NCBI GenBank assembly: GCA_035949055.1
Contig: DASZIO010000002.1
Coordinates: forward strand, 1 to 64,000
DNA length: 64,000 nt
Origin: Bog-756 sp035949055
GTDB lineage: Bacteria > Actinomycetota > Acidimicrobiia > Acidimicrobiales > RAAP-2
Direction of reading: 5' to 3'
Under the pieces are notes generated by a model, which worked only from the letters and a program-made list of their open reading frames with translations, had not been told where the DNA came from and made no database searches. Positions within the stretch are counted from its first letter, which is position 1. Every line of letters starts with the position of its first letter. Positions 8,545-16,642 of the stretch are shown in pieces. The translations under genes and the position numbers were made by a program.

Positions 8545-8701
8545 CTGACGGCCGGGTGCCGGATCGGGCGGCGAGCAAGGTGCCCGACCGTTCTGGCCCC
8601 GCCCCGCACATTGACCAGCCATCGCGTCCGAGGGGCGGTCGCTAGGAGGCGAGGAGGCCGGTTGCCAGGCACGCGCCCACGATCGCGGCTACAACGGAGG
8701 G

Positions 8702-9685
8702 GTGGCCTACGTCCTCGCCGCCATGGCTGCCTTCGTCAACGCCCTGACTTCTGTCCTCCAACGGATCGGGGTGGAGACCGCTCCCGAGTCGACGACGCTG
8801 CGGTTGAGTCTCATGGCCCATGCCGTGCGGCGGGGCATCTGGCTCATCGGGTTCGGACTGATGCTGGTCGTCTTCGGCTTGCAGGCCACCGCCCTGCGCT
8901 TCGGTGAGCTGAGCGTCGTCCAGCCCGTGCTGACCACGGAGCTGCTGTTCCTCCTGCTCATACTCGGAGCCTGGTTCCGCTTTCGCCTGACCTGGCAGGA
9001 ATGGCTCGGCGCGGTGACCGTCGTCGTCGGTCTCGGCGGTTTCTTCCTGGTCGCGGCGCCGAGCGGTGGACAGGCCATCCCCGATACGAAGCAATGGGTG
9101 GTGGCCAGCGTCGTGCTGATCGGGATCATCGCCGGCTGCATCGCCGCCGCCCTGCGCGGCCCACGGTGGTGGCGGGCGGCCGCGTTCGGTGCCGCCGCCG
9201 CAGTAACCGGCGGCTACACCGCGGCCCTGACCAAGGCCATCACCAACTACACCAAGCTCGGCTGGGGACACGTCTTCACCCACTTCCAGCCCTACATGCT
9301 CGGCATCGCCGGGCTCGGCACGGTCTTCCTCCTGCAGAACGCGCTGCACGCCGGGCCGATCACCGCCTCGAGGACGACGCTGGTGACGATCAACCCGTTG
9401 GTGAGCATCGTCCTCGGCACGCTCCTGTTCGCCGACCGGCTGCGGGCGGGATCGGGGTGGATCGCCCTCGAGGTGGTGGCACTCCTCGTCCTGGGGGTCG
9501 GGGTGGTCATGCTGGCCCGGTCACCGCTGGTCGCAGGAGAGCACCACGCAGGAGACCCGGGGGAGATGCTCGGGGACGCGCGGCGGCGCGCCCTCGACGA
9601 GCCCGAGCCGGTGCTCGAGGGGGTCGGGATCGAGCCGCCGCCGGTGGAGCCGCTGCCCTCGGCGGGCAGCGGCTCGAGTACCTGA
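8702..9685 (+). CDS. DMT-superfamily (EamA-like) transporter
   Basis: A 327-residue membrane protein with about nine to ten hydrophobic helices. MAAFVNALTSVLQRIGVE at the N-terminus, FGLQATALRFGELSVVQPVL in the middle and TTLVTINPLVSIVLGTLLFAD near the end are the pattern of the drug/metabolite transporter superfamily as found in actinobacteria (DMT family proteins of the Rv1200-neighbour type with a polar C-tail). The last 50 residues are hydrophilic and Pro/Glu-rich. The GTG start directly follows GGAGGG. It converges on the MFS gene with 46 bp between. Confidence 0.82.
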   Translation: MAYVLAAMAAFVNALTSVLQRIGVETAPESTTLRLSLMAHAVRRGIWLIGFGLMLVVFGLQATALRFGELSVVQPVLTTELLFLLLILGAWFRFRLTWQEWLGAVTVVVGLGGFFLVAAPSGGQAIPDTKQWVVASVVLIGIIAGCIAAALRGPRWWRAAAFGAAAAVTGGYTAALTKAITNYTKLGWGHVFTHFQPYMLGIAGLGTVFLLQNALHAGPITASRTTLVTINPLVSIVLGTLLFADRLRAGSGWIALEVVALLVLGVGVVMLARSPLVAGEHHAGDPGEMLGDARRRALDEPEPVLEGVGIEPPPVEPLPSAGSGSST

Positions 9686-9731
9686 CCGCGTACCCGCTCC
9701 GTCGGCCAGGCCGCGGGGACCGATGTCTGCG

Positions 9732-11600
9732 CTACGTCCCGACCCCGACCAGGTCGCGCAGTTCCTCGTCGACCTCGGCCTCGTGCCTGGTTTCGTCCTC
9801 CCGGGCCTTCTTCGGGCTCCATCGGCCCCGGTTGAGCCAGATCGTCGGGATGAACAGGACCATGCCGGCGATGCACACCCAGAACCACCGTTGCCACTGC
9901 TTCGGCGAATTGGCCACCCCGTTGAGGAGTGACGTCAGTTGCGCCTGGTGGGCGGCGAGGTAGGTGAGCTGCGACTGGTAGGGGACGACCAGCGTCTTGA
10001 GGGCCGTGATGTTGGCCACGACCTTGGCGAAGACAACCGGTCCGACCGCCTTCTGGAGGGCAGCCAGATTGGCCGCTGACGGGTTGGTGTTGGCCGCCGC
10101 CACGATGGCGGCGTTCTGGGGCTCGCTCAACACCTTCAGCCAGCTGGCGTTGGCTTCGGCGAAGGCGACCGACTTCGGGTGGTCGAGCTGGAATTGCTGG
10201 ACATTGAAGGGTGCGCTGCCCGTCGGCGGTGTCTGTGCGTAGACCAGGTTGTCGACCACCGGGTTCACCGAGTTGACCACCAGGGGCAGGAAGATGAACG
10301 AGACCCCGACGACCACACGCAGGGTCCAACCCCAGAGAGCGAGCCCCGTCCCGACCAGGGCCGGGTTCTTGGCCTCGACCATCTCGGTGTAGGCGGCCAT
10401 CCAGGGCGCGTAGGTGAGCGAGATGCCCGCCGCCAGCAGGACCTCGAGCACGATCAGCGTCGAGAAGGGGGTGTAGGGATGGTTGGCCTGGCGGAGAAAC
10501 AAGATGAGCATGACGATCGACCCGATCACGCCAATCAACATGAGGGGCTTGCGGACCCGCAACTTGTCCGAGAGGATGCCGAAGACGATGAGCGCCACGG
10601 CGTCGGCCCCCCAGAACCACGTGTTGAGGTAGTTGGCGTTCGAGGTTGACAGGTTCAGTCCGTGCGAGTTGGTGAACACGGTGGCCCAGTAGATGGTGAA
10701 GAACGCCGATGCGGCGTAGTAAACGAGCAGGAACAGCGAGATGCCGAGGGCCGAGCCGATCAGGTCCCACTTGAGGATCTGACGCCACGGGTTGGCGGTG
10801 GCCGCCTCCACGTCAGCCTCGGAGATCCCCCGGGCCTTCGCCTCGATGAGCGCGCGGTCGTGCTCGGTGACCATGAGCTGGTCGCGCAACCGTGACGACA
10901 GGTCCTTCATGAAGAAGAGAGACACGATGAAGACCACCAGGGACACGGCACCCGAGAAGACGAACTGCCACTTCCAACCGACCAGCGTTACCCCGGCAAA
11001 CGTGTAACTTGGGAGCAAGTGGTTGAGGGTGTTCGTAGCGACGATCGAGGTGATCAGCGAGCCGGCCACCGGACCGATGGTCCAAAAGCCCATGGCTGAG
11101 GCCCGGCCCAGCTGCGGGCTGAAGTCGCGCACCAGGGCCGGTGTGGCCACCAGGATGGCGCCCTCGACCAGACCGAGGGCACTTATGGTCACGGCGAACT
11201 GCCACTGGGTGGTGCAGGCCGGGACGGCCACGGCCACCAGCAGCCCGACGATCAGCAGCCCGTAGATGATGACGTTGGACCGGCCCAGCTTGTCGGTCTT
11301 GCTGGCCGGCAGTGAGGCAAACGCGCCGATGAGGTTCGAGACCACCACGATGCCCACATAGAACGCGAAGGACATGTGGAAGTACTGGAGGATGTTGGGG
11401 GTCACCCCGGTTTGGGTGAAGTAGGTGTAGTAGAGGACGATGGTGGCGAGCACCGCGAGGGCCAGATAAGCGGTCCGCTTGCCCGTCGTCGGGTACTCGT
11501 CGATCTCATGGACGAAGAGCAGGCGGAAGAGGGCCCCGTGACCGGAAGGCCTCCCGCTACCTCCCCCTGACGTCACCACGGTTGCAGTGTCGCTTGCCAT
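9732..11600 (-). CDS. MFS transporter with large insertion before the last helix
   Basis: A 622-residue major facilitator superfamily protein. KTDKLGRSNVIIYG (residues ~101-114) is the loop 2-3 signature and GILSDKLRVRKPLMLIG is the matching loop 8-9 signature. Eleven helices are followed by a polar, Ala/Asn/Gln-rich segment of about 110 residues (around 455-570) without membrane helices, then the final helix FWVCIAGMVLFIPTIWL. The insertion would face outward. The substrate is unknown; the size and layout resemble a family common in Acidimicrobiia and mycobacteria. GGGGGAG precedes the ATG. Confidence 0.85.
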   Translation of the reverse strand: MASDTATVVTSGGGSGRPSGHGALFRLLFVHEIDEYPTTGKRTAYLALAVLATIVLYYTYFTQTGVTPNILQYFHMSFAFYVGIVVVSNLIGAFASLPASKTDKLGRSNVIIYGLLIVGLLVAVAVPACTTQWQFAVTISALGLVEGAILVATPALVRDFSPQLGRASAMGFWTIGPVAGSLITSIVATNTLNHLLPSYTFAGVTLVGWKWQFVFSGAVSLVVFIVSLFFMKDLSSRLRDQLMVTEHDRALIEAKARGISEADVEAATANPWRQILKWDLIGSALGISLFLLVYYAASAFFTIYWATVFTNSHGLNLSTSNANYLNTWFWGADAVALIVFGILSDKLRVRKPLMLIGVIGSIVMLILFLRQANHPYTPFSTLIVLEVLLAAGISLTYAPWMAAYTEMVEAKNPALVGTGLALWGWTLRVVVGVSFIFLPLVVNSVNPVVDNLVYAQTPPTGSAPFNVQQFQLDHPKSVAFAEANASWLKVLSEPQNAAIVAAANTNPSAANLAALQKAVGPVVFAKVVANITALKTLVVPYQSQLTYLAAHQAQLTSLLNGVANSPKQWQRWFWVCIAGMVLFIPTIWLNRGRWSPKKAREDETRHEAEVDEELRDLVGVGT

Positions 11601-11776
11601 TCAGCTCCCCCTGTTCATCAGGTGATGGAACCCCTCTCCGTCAGCCTGGTCCGACCGTAGCGCACCGAGTGGTCCGTCGGAAGACTCGGCCCGTCGGGCC
11701 CGGTTGGATCCTGCCTGTTGGGTCGGCGGTTCGCACAACCACGGCTGGGTGTCCGCCGGACGATCAGAGTGGACTG

Positions 11777-12907
11777 TCAACCGTCGAGCACGGCCGCAGC
11801 CACGAGCTCCTCGAGATAGCGGGTGTCCCACCACGAGATCTGGAGTGCCTTGGCTCGCCGGAAGTACAGCTGGATGTCGAATTCCACAGTGAACCCGATG
11901 CCGCCGAACACCTGCTGGGCCATGGCCGTCACATCGCGAAAGGTACGGCAGGCGAACAGCTTGGCCATCGGCGCCAGCTTGGCCACGCTGCGCCCGTCCG
12001 CCCGGGCCCACGCCGCCTCATGGACGAGCTGCTCGGCGCCGTCGACCGAGGTGGCTGCGTCCGCCAGATAGTGGGCCAGGGCCTGGAACGCCCCGAGCGG
12101 CTTGTCGAACTGCTGGCGGTCCTTGGCGTACTGCACGGTGATCTCCAACGCGTACCGGGCCCCTCCGACCGCCTGGGCTGCGGCCAGGATGATCGCGTTG
12201 TGCATCACCGCGTCCCAGGTGGCCCAGCCGCTCTGCGGGCCACCGATGCGATTGGCTCCGTCGACCCGCACTCCCTCGAGGTCCACCCGGTACTGGCAGT
12301 CCGAGGCGATGGTCATCTGCTGGGTCAGGGAGACGCCCGGCGCAGCCGGGTCGACCAGGAAGAGGTCGACGTCGGCGGGCGCGTCACCGGTCCGGGCCAG
12401 CACCACCAGCCTGGTGGCCGCCTTGGCGAACGAAACATGGCGCTTCACGCCAGAGATGGTGAACCCGTCGCCGTCGGGCACCGCCTGCACCTGGACGCCG
12501 TTGGGGCCGAACCCGTTGTCCGGCTCGAGCCACGCCGGGGTGAGGACGGCCTCACCCGAGACGACGCGGGGCAACCACTCCCGTCGCTGTTCGTCGTGGC
12601 CGGCCCGGGCCAGCGCGCCGCCGGCGAGGACCGAGCTCACGAAATGGGGTGACGGGGCCAGGGCCCGGCCCAGTTCCTCGTAGAGGACCACGCCTTCCAC
12701 TGCGGTCATACCCGACCCGCCGTACTCCTCGGGCAGCAGGAGGCCGAGCAGGTCGAGGTGGGCGAGCTGCTTCCACAGGTCGGGCGGGTATCCGATCGGG
12801 TCGTCCTCGAGCCCGCGCACGACAGGCAGCGGGCTGGTGGTGGCGCACACGCCCCGGACCGTCTCCCGCAACATCTCCTGCTCGGGGGTGAAGCGCAGGT
12901 CCAGCAT
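11777..12907 (-). CDS. Acyl-CoA dehydrogenase (short FadE-type subunit)
   Basis: A 376-residue FAD-dependent acyl-CoA dehydrogenase. MLDLRFTPEQEMLRETVRGV is the standard N-terminus; YEELGRALAP, QAVGGARYALEITVQYAKDRQQFDKPLG and QVFGGIGFTVEFDIQLYFRRAK (quoted as separate motifs) are the family signatures around flavin and active site. The start is the ATG with GGAGAG upstream; the open frame extends 82 codons further but into the neighbouring gene. It is the last gene of a five-gene minus-strand unit with two hydratase subunits, a CoA-transferase and a second dehydrogenase, the set expected for heteromeric FadE enzymes of steroid or branched-acid catabolism. Confidence 0.9.
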   Translation of the reverse strand: MLDLRFTPEQEMLRETVRGVCATTSPLPVVRGLEDDPIGYPPDLWKQLAHLDLLGLLLPEEYGGSGMTAVEGVVLYEELGRALAPSPHFVSSVLAGGALARAGHDEQRREWLPRVVSGEAVLTPAWLEPDNGFGPNGVQVQAVPDGDGFTISGVKRHVSFAKAATRLVVLARTGDAPADVDLFLVDPAAPGVSLTQQMTIASDCQYRVDLEGVRVDGANRIGGPQSGWATWDAVMHNAIILAAAQAVGGARYALEITVQYAKDRQQFDKPLGAFQALAHYLADAATSVDGAEQLVHEAAWARADGRSVAKLAPMAKLFACRTFRDVTAMAQQVFGGIGFTVEFDIQLYFRRAKALQISWWDTRYLEELVAAAVLDG

Positions 12908-12959
12908 GATCAGCTCTCCTCTTCGGGTCGTGGTCGAACAACGCAGAAACGGCGGCCGG

Positions 12960-13445
12960 TCACGGCGTCCACCGGTCCGCGCGGCGCTCCCACGGGTTGT
13001 CGTCCTCGGTGACCGGGAGCGCCACCCGGGCCTCACACGTCGTCTTGGCGTCGCCGTCCACCGACACCGAGATGTCGAGCGACACCCAGCCGCACCCGGT
13101 CGCGTCGATCCCGGTGTCGGTGACCGTTCCCCGGAACACCATCGTGTCACCCGGGAAGATCGAGCCGAGCATGCGGAAGGTCATCCGTCGTAGCCGCCCG
13201 TACGGACCGGTCCAGTCGGTCACGAACCGCTCGAACCAGGCTGCCTGGTTGGGCGTGTTGAGGAAGATGTCTCGGGTGCCGTTCCGTTCGACGGCGAAAT
13301 CCTTGTCGTGGTGCATCGGGCGAAAGTCACGCGAGGCCAGGGCGCCGAGGACCACCGTGGTGGCGGTCACCGGGTAGGACAATTCGGGCAGCTCGTCGCC
13401 CACGGCCACGTCGCCGTGCCGCGGACGCCGGAGGACGATGGTCAC
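12960..13445 (-). CDS. MaoC-like hydratase subunit
   Basis: A 161-residue hotdog-fold protein. The segment SRDFRPMHHDKDFAVERNG contains the D-x(4)-H arrangement of MaoC (R)-enoyl-CoA hydratase catalytic residues, and GRLRRMTFRMLGSIFPGDTM is the usual following strand. It starts at a GTG overlapping the preceding gene's stop (GTGA), with a strong GAGGAGGGAGG ribosome binding site. The adjacent hotdog protein lacks this catalytic pair, so the two probably form a heteromeric hydratase, as ChsH1-ChsH2 do in mycobacterial cholesterol catabolism. Confidence 0.85.
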   Translation of the reverse strand: MTIVLRRPRHGDVAVGDELPELSYPVTATTVVLGALASRDFRPMHHDKDFAVERNGTRDIFLNTPNQAAWFERFVTDWTGPYGRLRRMTFRMLGSIFPGDTMVFRGTVTDTGIDATGCGWVSLDISVSVDGDAKTTCEARVALPVTEDDNPWERRADRWTP

Positions 13446-13981
13446 GGCGACTCCCCTCCCTCCTCGGGACGGGCCGGACGGCGATAGCCGAAACCGGTGT
13501 AGCTCTCCACGGCCACCAGGTCGCCGCGCTGGTTGTGGTACTCGACGTCGATGACCCAGAAACGTCCCGTGCCCAGCCTGGTCGTCTTCTCGTCACTCAC
13601 CGAACGGAGGATCTGGTGGGTCACCAGCCGGTCTCCTGGTCGCACCGGCTCGTGGAAGACGATGGTGTTGTCGCTCATGACGGCCTCGGGCAACCCGAGG
13701 CCGTCCTTCAGGTCGAAGTGGACCTGGAGCGGGAGACCCGGGTGGTCCCGTCCCGGCGCCCAGTGATGGGGCCGGAACCACACCGACACCATGGTCGGGG
13801 GGGCGATCGGGCCGCCGGTGACCTCGGCTGCCACCTCGGCGTCCCAAAAGAGGGGGTTGCCGTTCTCCACCGAGGCACAGGTGGTCCACACGTAGCCCTG
13901 CTCGACCGGGAACTCTCCCACCTCTTCGTACTGCTCGACCCCGATGAGCCGGTCGATGTCGGACGCGCCGATGGCGCTCAT
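13442..13981 (-). CDS. FAS1-like dehydratase / MaoC N-terminal-type subunit
   Basis: A 179-residue hotdog protein of the FAS1-dehydratase (MaoC_dehydrat_N) group. VENGNPLFWDAEVAAEVTGGPIAPP is the typical segment in this group (N-P-L/h-Y/F followed by APPT), and FHEPVRPGDRLVTHQILRSV matches the second half. These proteins usually bind the substrate while a MaoC partner carries catalysis, and the partner is the overlapping downstream gene. It overlaps genes on both sides by 4 bp (ATGA upstream, GTGA downstream), which indicates tight translational coupling. Confidence 0.82.
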   Translation of the reverse strand: MSAIGASDIDRLIGVEQYEEVGEFPVEQGYVWTTCASVENGNPLFWDAEVAAEVTGGPIAPPTMVSVWFRPHHWAPGRDHPGLPLQVHFDLKDGLGLPEAVMSDNTIVFHEPVRPGDRLVTHQILRSVSDEKTTRLGTGRFWVIDVEYHNQRGDLVAVESYTGFGYRRPARPEEGGESP

Positions 13982-15207
13982 GCCACCGCTCCCGTCGCTC
14001 GCAGCGCGGCGATCCGCTCCGGCGCCAGCCCACTGTCGGCCAGCAGCCGATCGGTGTCGGTCACGGTCGGGTCGGTCACGGTGACCGGCTCGGCGGGACG
14101 TTCCATTCCGGCGAACACCGCGCCGACCTGACGGAACCGGTGGGGATACCCATCATCGGCAGAAGGGTCGACGACATCGACGAACGCGTGGCGGGCGGCG
14201 TACTGCTCGTCGCTGGGCAGCTCCGCCACCGTCAGCACCGGTGTCACGCAGGTGTCGGCACCCGACAGCTCGGCCACCCAGGCATCGCGCCCCTTGGAGG
14301 CGAAGGCGGTGCGGAATGCGGCCCGGATCTTGTCCTGTACGTCGTCATCCGTCTGATGGCGGATCCATTCCTCGCACCCGAGGAGCCGGCACAGGTTGGC
14401 GAAGAACCGCGGCTCGATGGCCCCGACGGCCAGCCACCCGCCGTCGGCCGCCCGATAGGTGTCGTAACAGGCGTAACGCCCGGTGACCATGTTCTGGCGG
14501 TGCCCGACCGGCGCCCCGGTGGCGAGGTGCTCGTCGACCGCCAGCGATGTGAGCCACAGCACGCCGTCGGCGATGGACACATCGAGGTGGGTGCCGGGCC
14601 CGTCGGGGCCACGCCCGATGAGCGCGGCCATGATGGCCATCGCCGCCTGCATCCCGCCGGCCGCCGCGTCGGCGATGGTCGCGCCGGGCACCGGTGGTCC
14701 TCCGTCCGCCCGCGGCTCGGTGGCGTCCAGGTAGCCGCCGACGGCCAGGTAGTTGAGGTCGTGCCCGGCCCAGCCGGCCCGTGGCCCGCGCTGGCCGAAC
14801 CCGGTGGTGGAACAGAGGATGATCCGCGGGTTGACGGCCTGCAGGTCGCCGAAGCCGATGCCCAGGCGCTCGGCCACGCCGGGACGGAAGCTCTCGATCA
14901 CCACGTCCGCGCCCCGGGCCAGAGCCAAAAAAGCGTCCCGCCCGCCCGGGTCCTTCAGGTCGATCGCCACGAACCGCTGGTATCTCGATCCGCTGTAGGC
15001 GTAGGAGGGGGGACGGATGGGCTCGGCGCCGCGGCCGGGGACCGCCCCGACCTTCACCACGCTGGCCCCGTAGTCGGCCAGCAGCCGGGTGCACCGCGCC
15101 GCTGGGCCCACGGTGGCCAGGTCGAGCACCTTGACGCCGGCGAGCGGGCCGCCCGGAGCTGCAGCCGGTGGGGAGGTCGACGGGGGATCCGGGGGTGTTT
15201 CGGGCAC
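13978..15207 (-). CDS. CaiB/BaiF family (class III) CoA-transferase
   Basis: A 409-residue class III CoA-transferase. PLAGVKVLDLATVGPAARCTRLLADYGA is the N-terminal nucleotide-like fold, followed by EPIRPPSYAYSGSRYQRFVAIDLKDPGGR and the segment VVIESFRPGVAERLGIG. The GHDLNYLAVGGYL segment contains the conserved catalytic Asp (G-H-D). It would activate a carboxylic acid by exchange of CoA, or epimerise an alpha-methyl acyl-CoA as in Mcr/AMACR, which belongs to the same fold. The GTG start is 17 bp after the upstream dehydrogenase stop. Confidence 0.9.
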   Translation of the reverse strand: MPETPPDPPSTSPPAAAPGGPLAGVKVLDLATVGPAARCTRLLADYGASVVKVGAVPGRGAEPIRPPSYAYSGSRYQRFVAIDLKDPGGRDAFLALARGADVVIESFRPGVAERLGIGFGDLQAVNPRIILCSTTGFGQRGPRAGWAGHDLNYLAVGGYLDATEPRADGGPPVPGATIADAAAGGMQAAMAIMAALIGRGPDGPGTHLDVSIADGVLWLTSLAVDEHLATGAPVGHRQNMVTGRYACYDTYRAADGGWLAVGAIEPRFFANLCRLLGCEEWIRHQTDDDVQDKIRAAFRTAFASKGRDAWVAELSGADTCVTPVLTVAELPSDEQYAARHAFVDVVDPSADDGYPHRFRQVGAVFAGMERPAEPVTVTDPTVTDTDRLLADSGLAPERIAALRATGAVA

Positions 15208-15224
15208 AGGGCGCTCGCCGGGGA

Positions 15225-16406
15225 TCAGAAGTTCTTCGGGAGCCCGAGTTTGCGACGGGCGATGATGTTCTTCTGGATCTCCGATGACCCTCCCCCGATG
15301 GTGTCGATCACCGTGTAGCGGTACGTCGATTCGGGCCGGCCCACCATCGGGGCATCCTCGTCCCGGACCCGCAGCTGGCCGCCGGGACCGGCGATGTCCA
15401 TCGAGGCGTCTGCCAGCCGCTTCGAGTACTCAGTGGTGAACAGCTTGTACTCCGACGCTTCGGCAGTGGGTGGAGCACCCCCCTGTGACGAGGCAAAGAC
15501 GAACTTCAGGCCGAGCACCCGCGCCACCTCGGCCTCGGTGTGCAACTCGGCGAGCTCGGACCGCACCACGGGGTCGTCGGCCAGAGGCTCGCCGTCACGG
15601 GTAGCCGTGGACACGTACTCGGTCAGGAGGTCCAGGCGTTGGGCGATCGGCGAATAGGTGAACAGCGTGAAGCGTTCGAGGTCGAGCGCCTCGGAGATGT
15701 ACTGGAACCCCCGGTTGACGTCCCCCACCACGTAGTCGTCGGACACCCACACCTCGTCGAGGTACACCTCGTTGGTCCGCTCGTCCCCCATGGTCCAAAT
15801 GGGCTTGACCGTGATGCCCGGGTGGTCCATCGGGACCAGGAAGAGGGTGATGCCGTGGTGCTTGGGAGCCTCTGGGTCGGTGCGGGCGCCCAGCCAGTAC
15901 CAATCGGCGAAGTGGGCCGATGTGGTCCAGGTCTTCTGGCCGTTGAGCCGCCAACCGTCCCCGTCGCGGCTCGCCTTCAGCTGCATCGAAGCTGCGTCGG
16001 ACCCGGCATTGGGCTCGGAGTAGCCCACCGCGAACTCGACCTCGTTGCGGAGGATCTTGGGGAGGAACTCCTGCTTCAGCTTGTCGCTGCCGTGGCTGAT
16101 GATGGTCTTGCCGATGATGCCCACGCCCTTGCCGATCTGCGGGCCGCCCCGGGCCGCCAGCGCCTCGTTCAGCAGGTATTCGTAGATGCCCTCACCGGCG
16201 GACCCCCCGTACTCCTCGGGCCAGGTGATCCCGAGCCATCCCCGCTCGCCCACCTTGGCCATGAACTTGCGGCGCAGCGGGGTGTCGACGATCTGGGCCA
16301 TGTTCTCGCGGGTGAGGTCGAAGACCTCGGGATCGTCGTTCGCATCGAGGAACGCTTCGACCTCCTGGACGAATTCGAGCTGTTCAGGGGTGAACTCGAA
16401 ATCCAT
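15225..16406 (-). CDS. Acyl-CoA dehydrogenase (second FadE-type subunit)
   Basis: A 393-residue acyl-CoA dehydrogenase. MDFEFTPEQLEFVQEVEAFL, ITWPEEYGG, GYSEPNAGSDAASMQLKASRDGDGW and the C-terminal IGGGSSEIQKNIIARRKLGLP are family signatures; SEIQ lies where the FAD-contacting loop occurs. The ATG at 16406 has GGAGG 7 nt upstream and is chosen over an in-frame ATG at 16439. It is the first gene of the minus-strand unit. Two dehydrogenases of about 380-390 residues in one operon fit the alpha2beta2 FadE complexes of steroid catabolism. Confidence 0.9.
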   Translation of the reverse strand: MDFEFTPEQLEFVQEVEAFLDANDDPEVFDLTRENMAQIVDTPLRRKFMAKVGERGWLGITWPEEYGGSAGEGIYEYLLNEALAARGGPQIGKGVGIIGKTIISHGSDKLKQEFLPKILRNEVEFAVGYSEPNAGSDAASMQLKASRDGDGWRLNGQKTWTTSAHFADWYWLGARTDPEAPKHHGITLFLVPMDHPGITVKPIWTMGDERTNEVYLDEVWVSDDYVVGDVNRGFQYISEALDLERFTLFTYSPIAQRLDLLTEYVSTATRDGEPLADDPVVRSELAELHTEAEVARVLGLKFVFASSQGGAPPTAEASEYKLFTTEYSKRLADASMDIAGPGGQLRVRDEDAPMVGRPESTYRYTVIDTIGGGSSEIQKNIIARRKLGLPKNF

Positions 16407-16449
16407 GTGGCCTCCATCGTCGGTTGCGGCCGCCGCCACGGGTGGTTAC

Positions 16450-16464
16450 CTGACTGTCCGTCAG
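16450..16464. promoter_or_regulatory. Inverted-repeat operator candidate in divergent promoter region
   Basis: CTGAC-TGTCC-GTCAG is a perfect 5-bp inverted repeat with a 5-bp centre, situated between the two divergent halves of the acyl-CoA catabolic cluster. A TANNNT -10 candidate for the plus strand (TACTGT, 16466-16471) abuts it. The size and place suit a TetR-type dimer, but no regulator gene is adjacent. Confidence 0.45.
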
Positions 16465-16642
16465 ATACTGTGGGCATCATAGGATGGGTGAGACGGACCG
16501 GCCACCTCCGGGCGCCTGACCAGCGGGAAAGCCCATGCCGCTCGGGTCCCGCGCCGGCCCGGGCCGGAGTCGGTCCAACCGGTTCCCACCCCTCCGCCCC
16601 ACGGGGTGGGGGCATGACCGAGACGAAGGGATCAGCGCAGAC

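Noticed and set aside
12960..13150. N-terminal extension of the first acyl-CoA dehydrogenase to 13150
   Set aside because: It overlaps the MaoC gene in another frame and is Arg/Ser-rich; the ATG at 12907 has a ribosome binding site and the family N-terminus.
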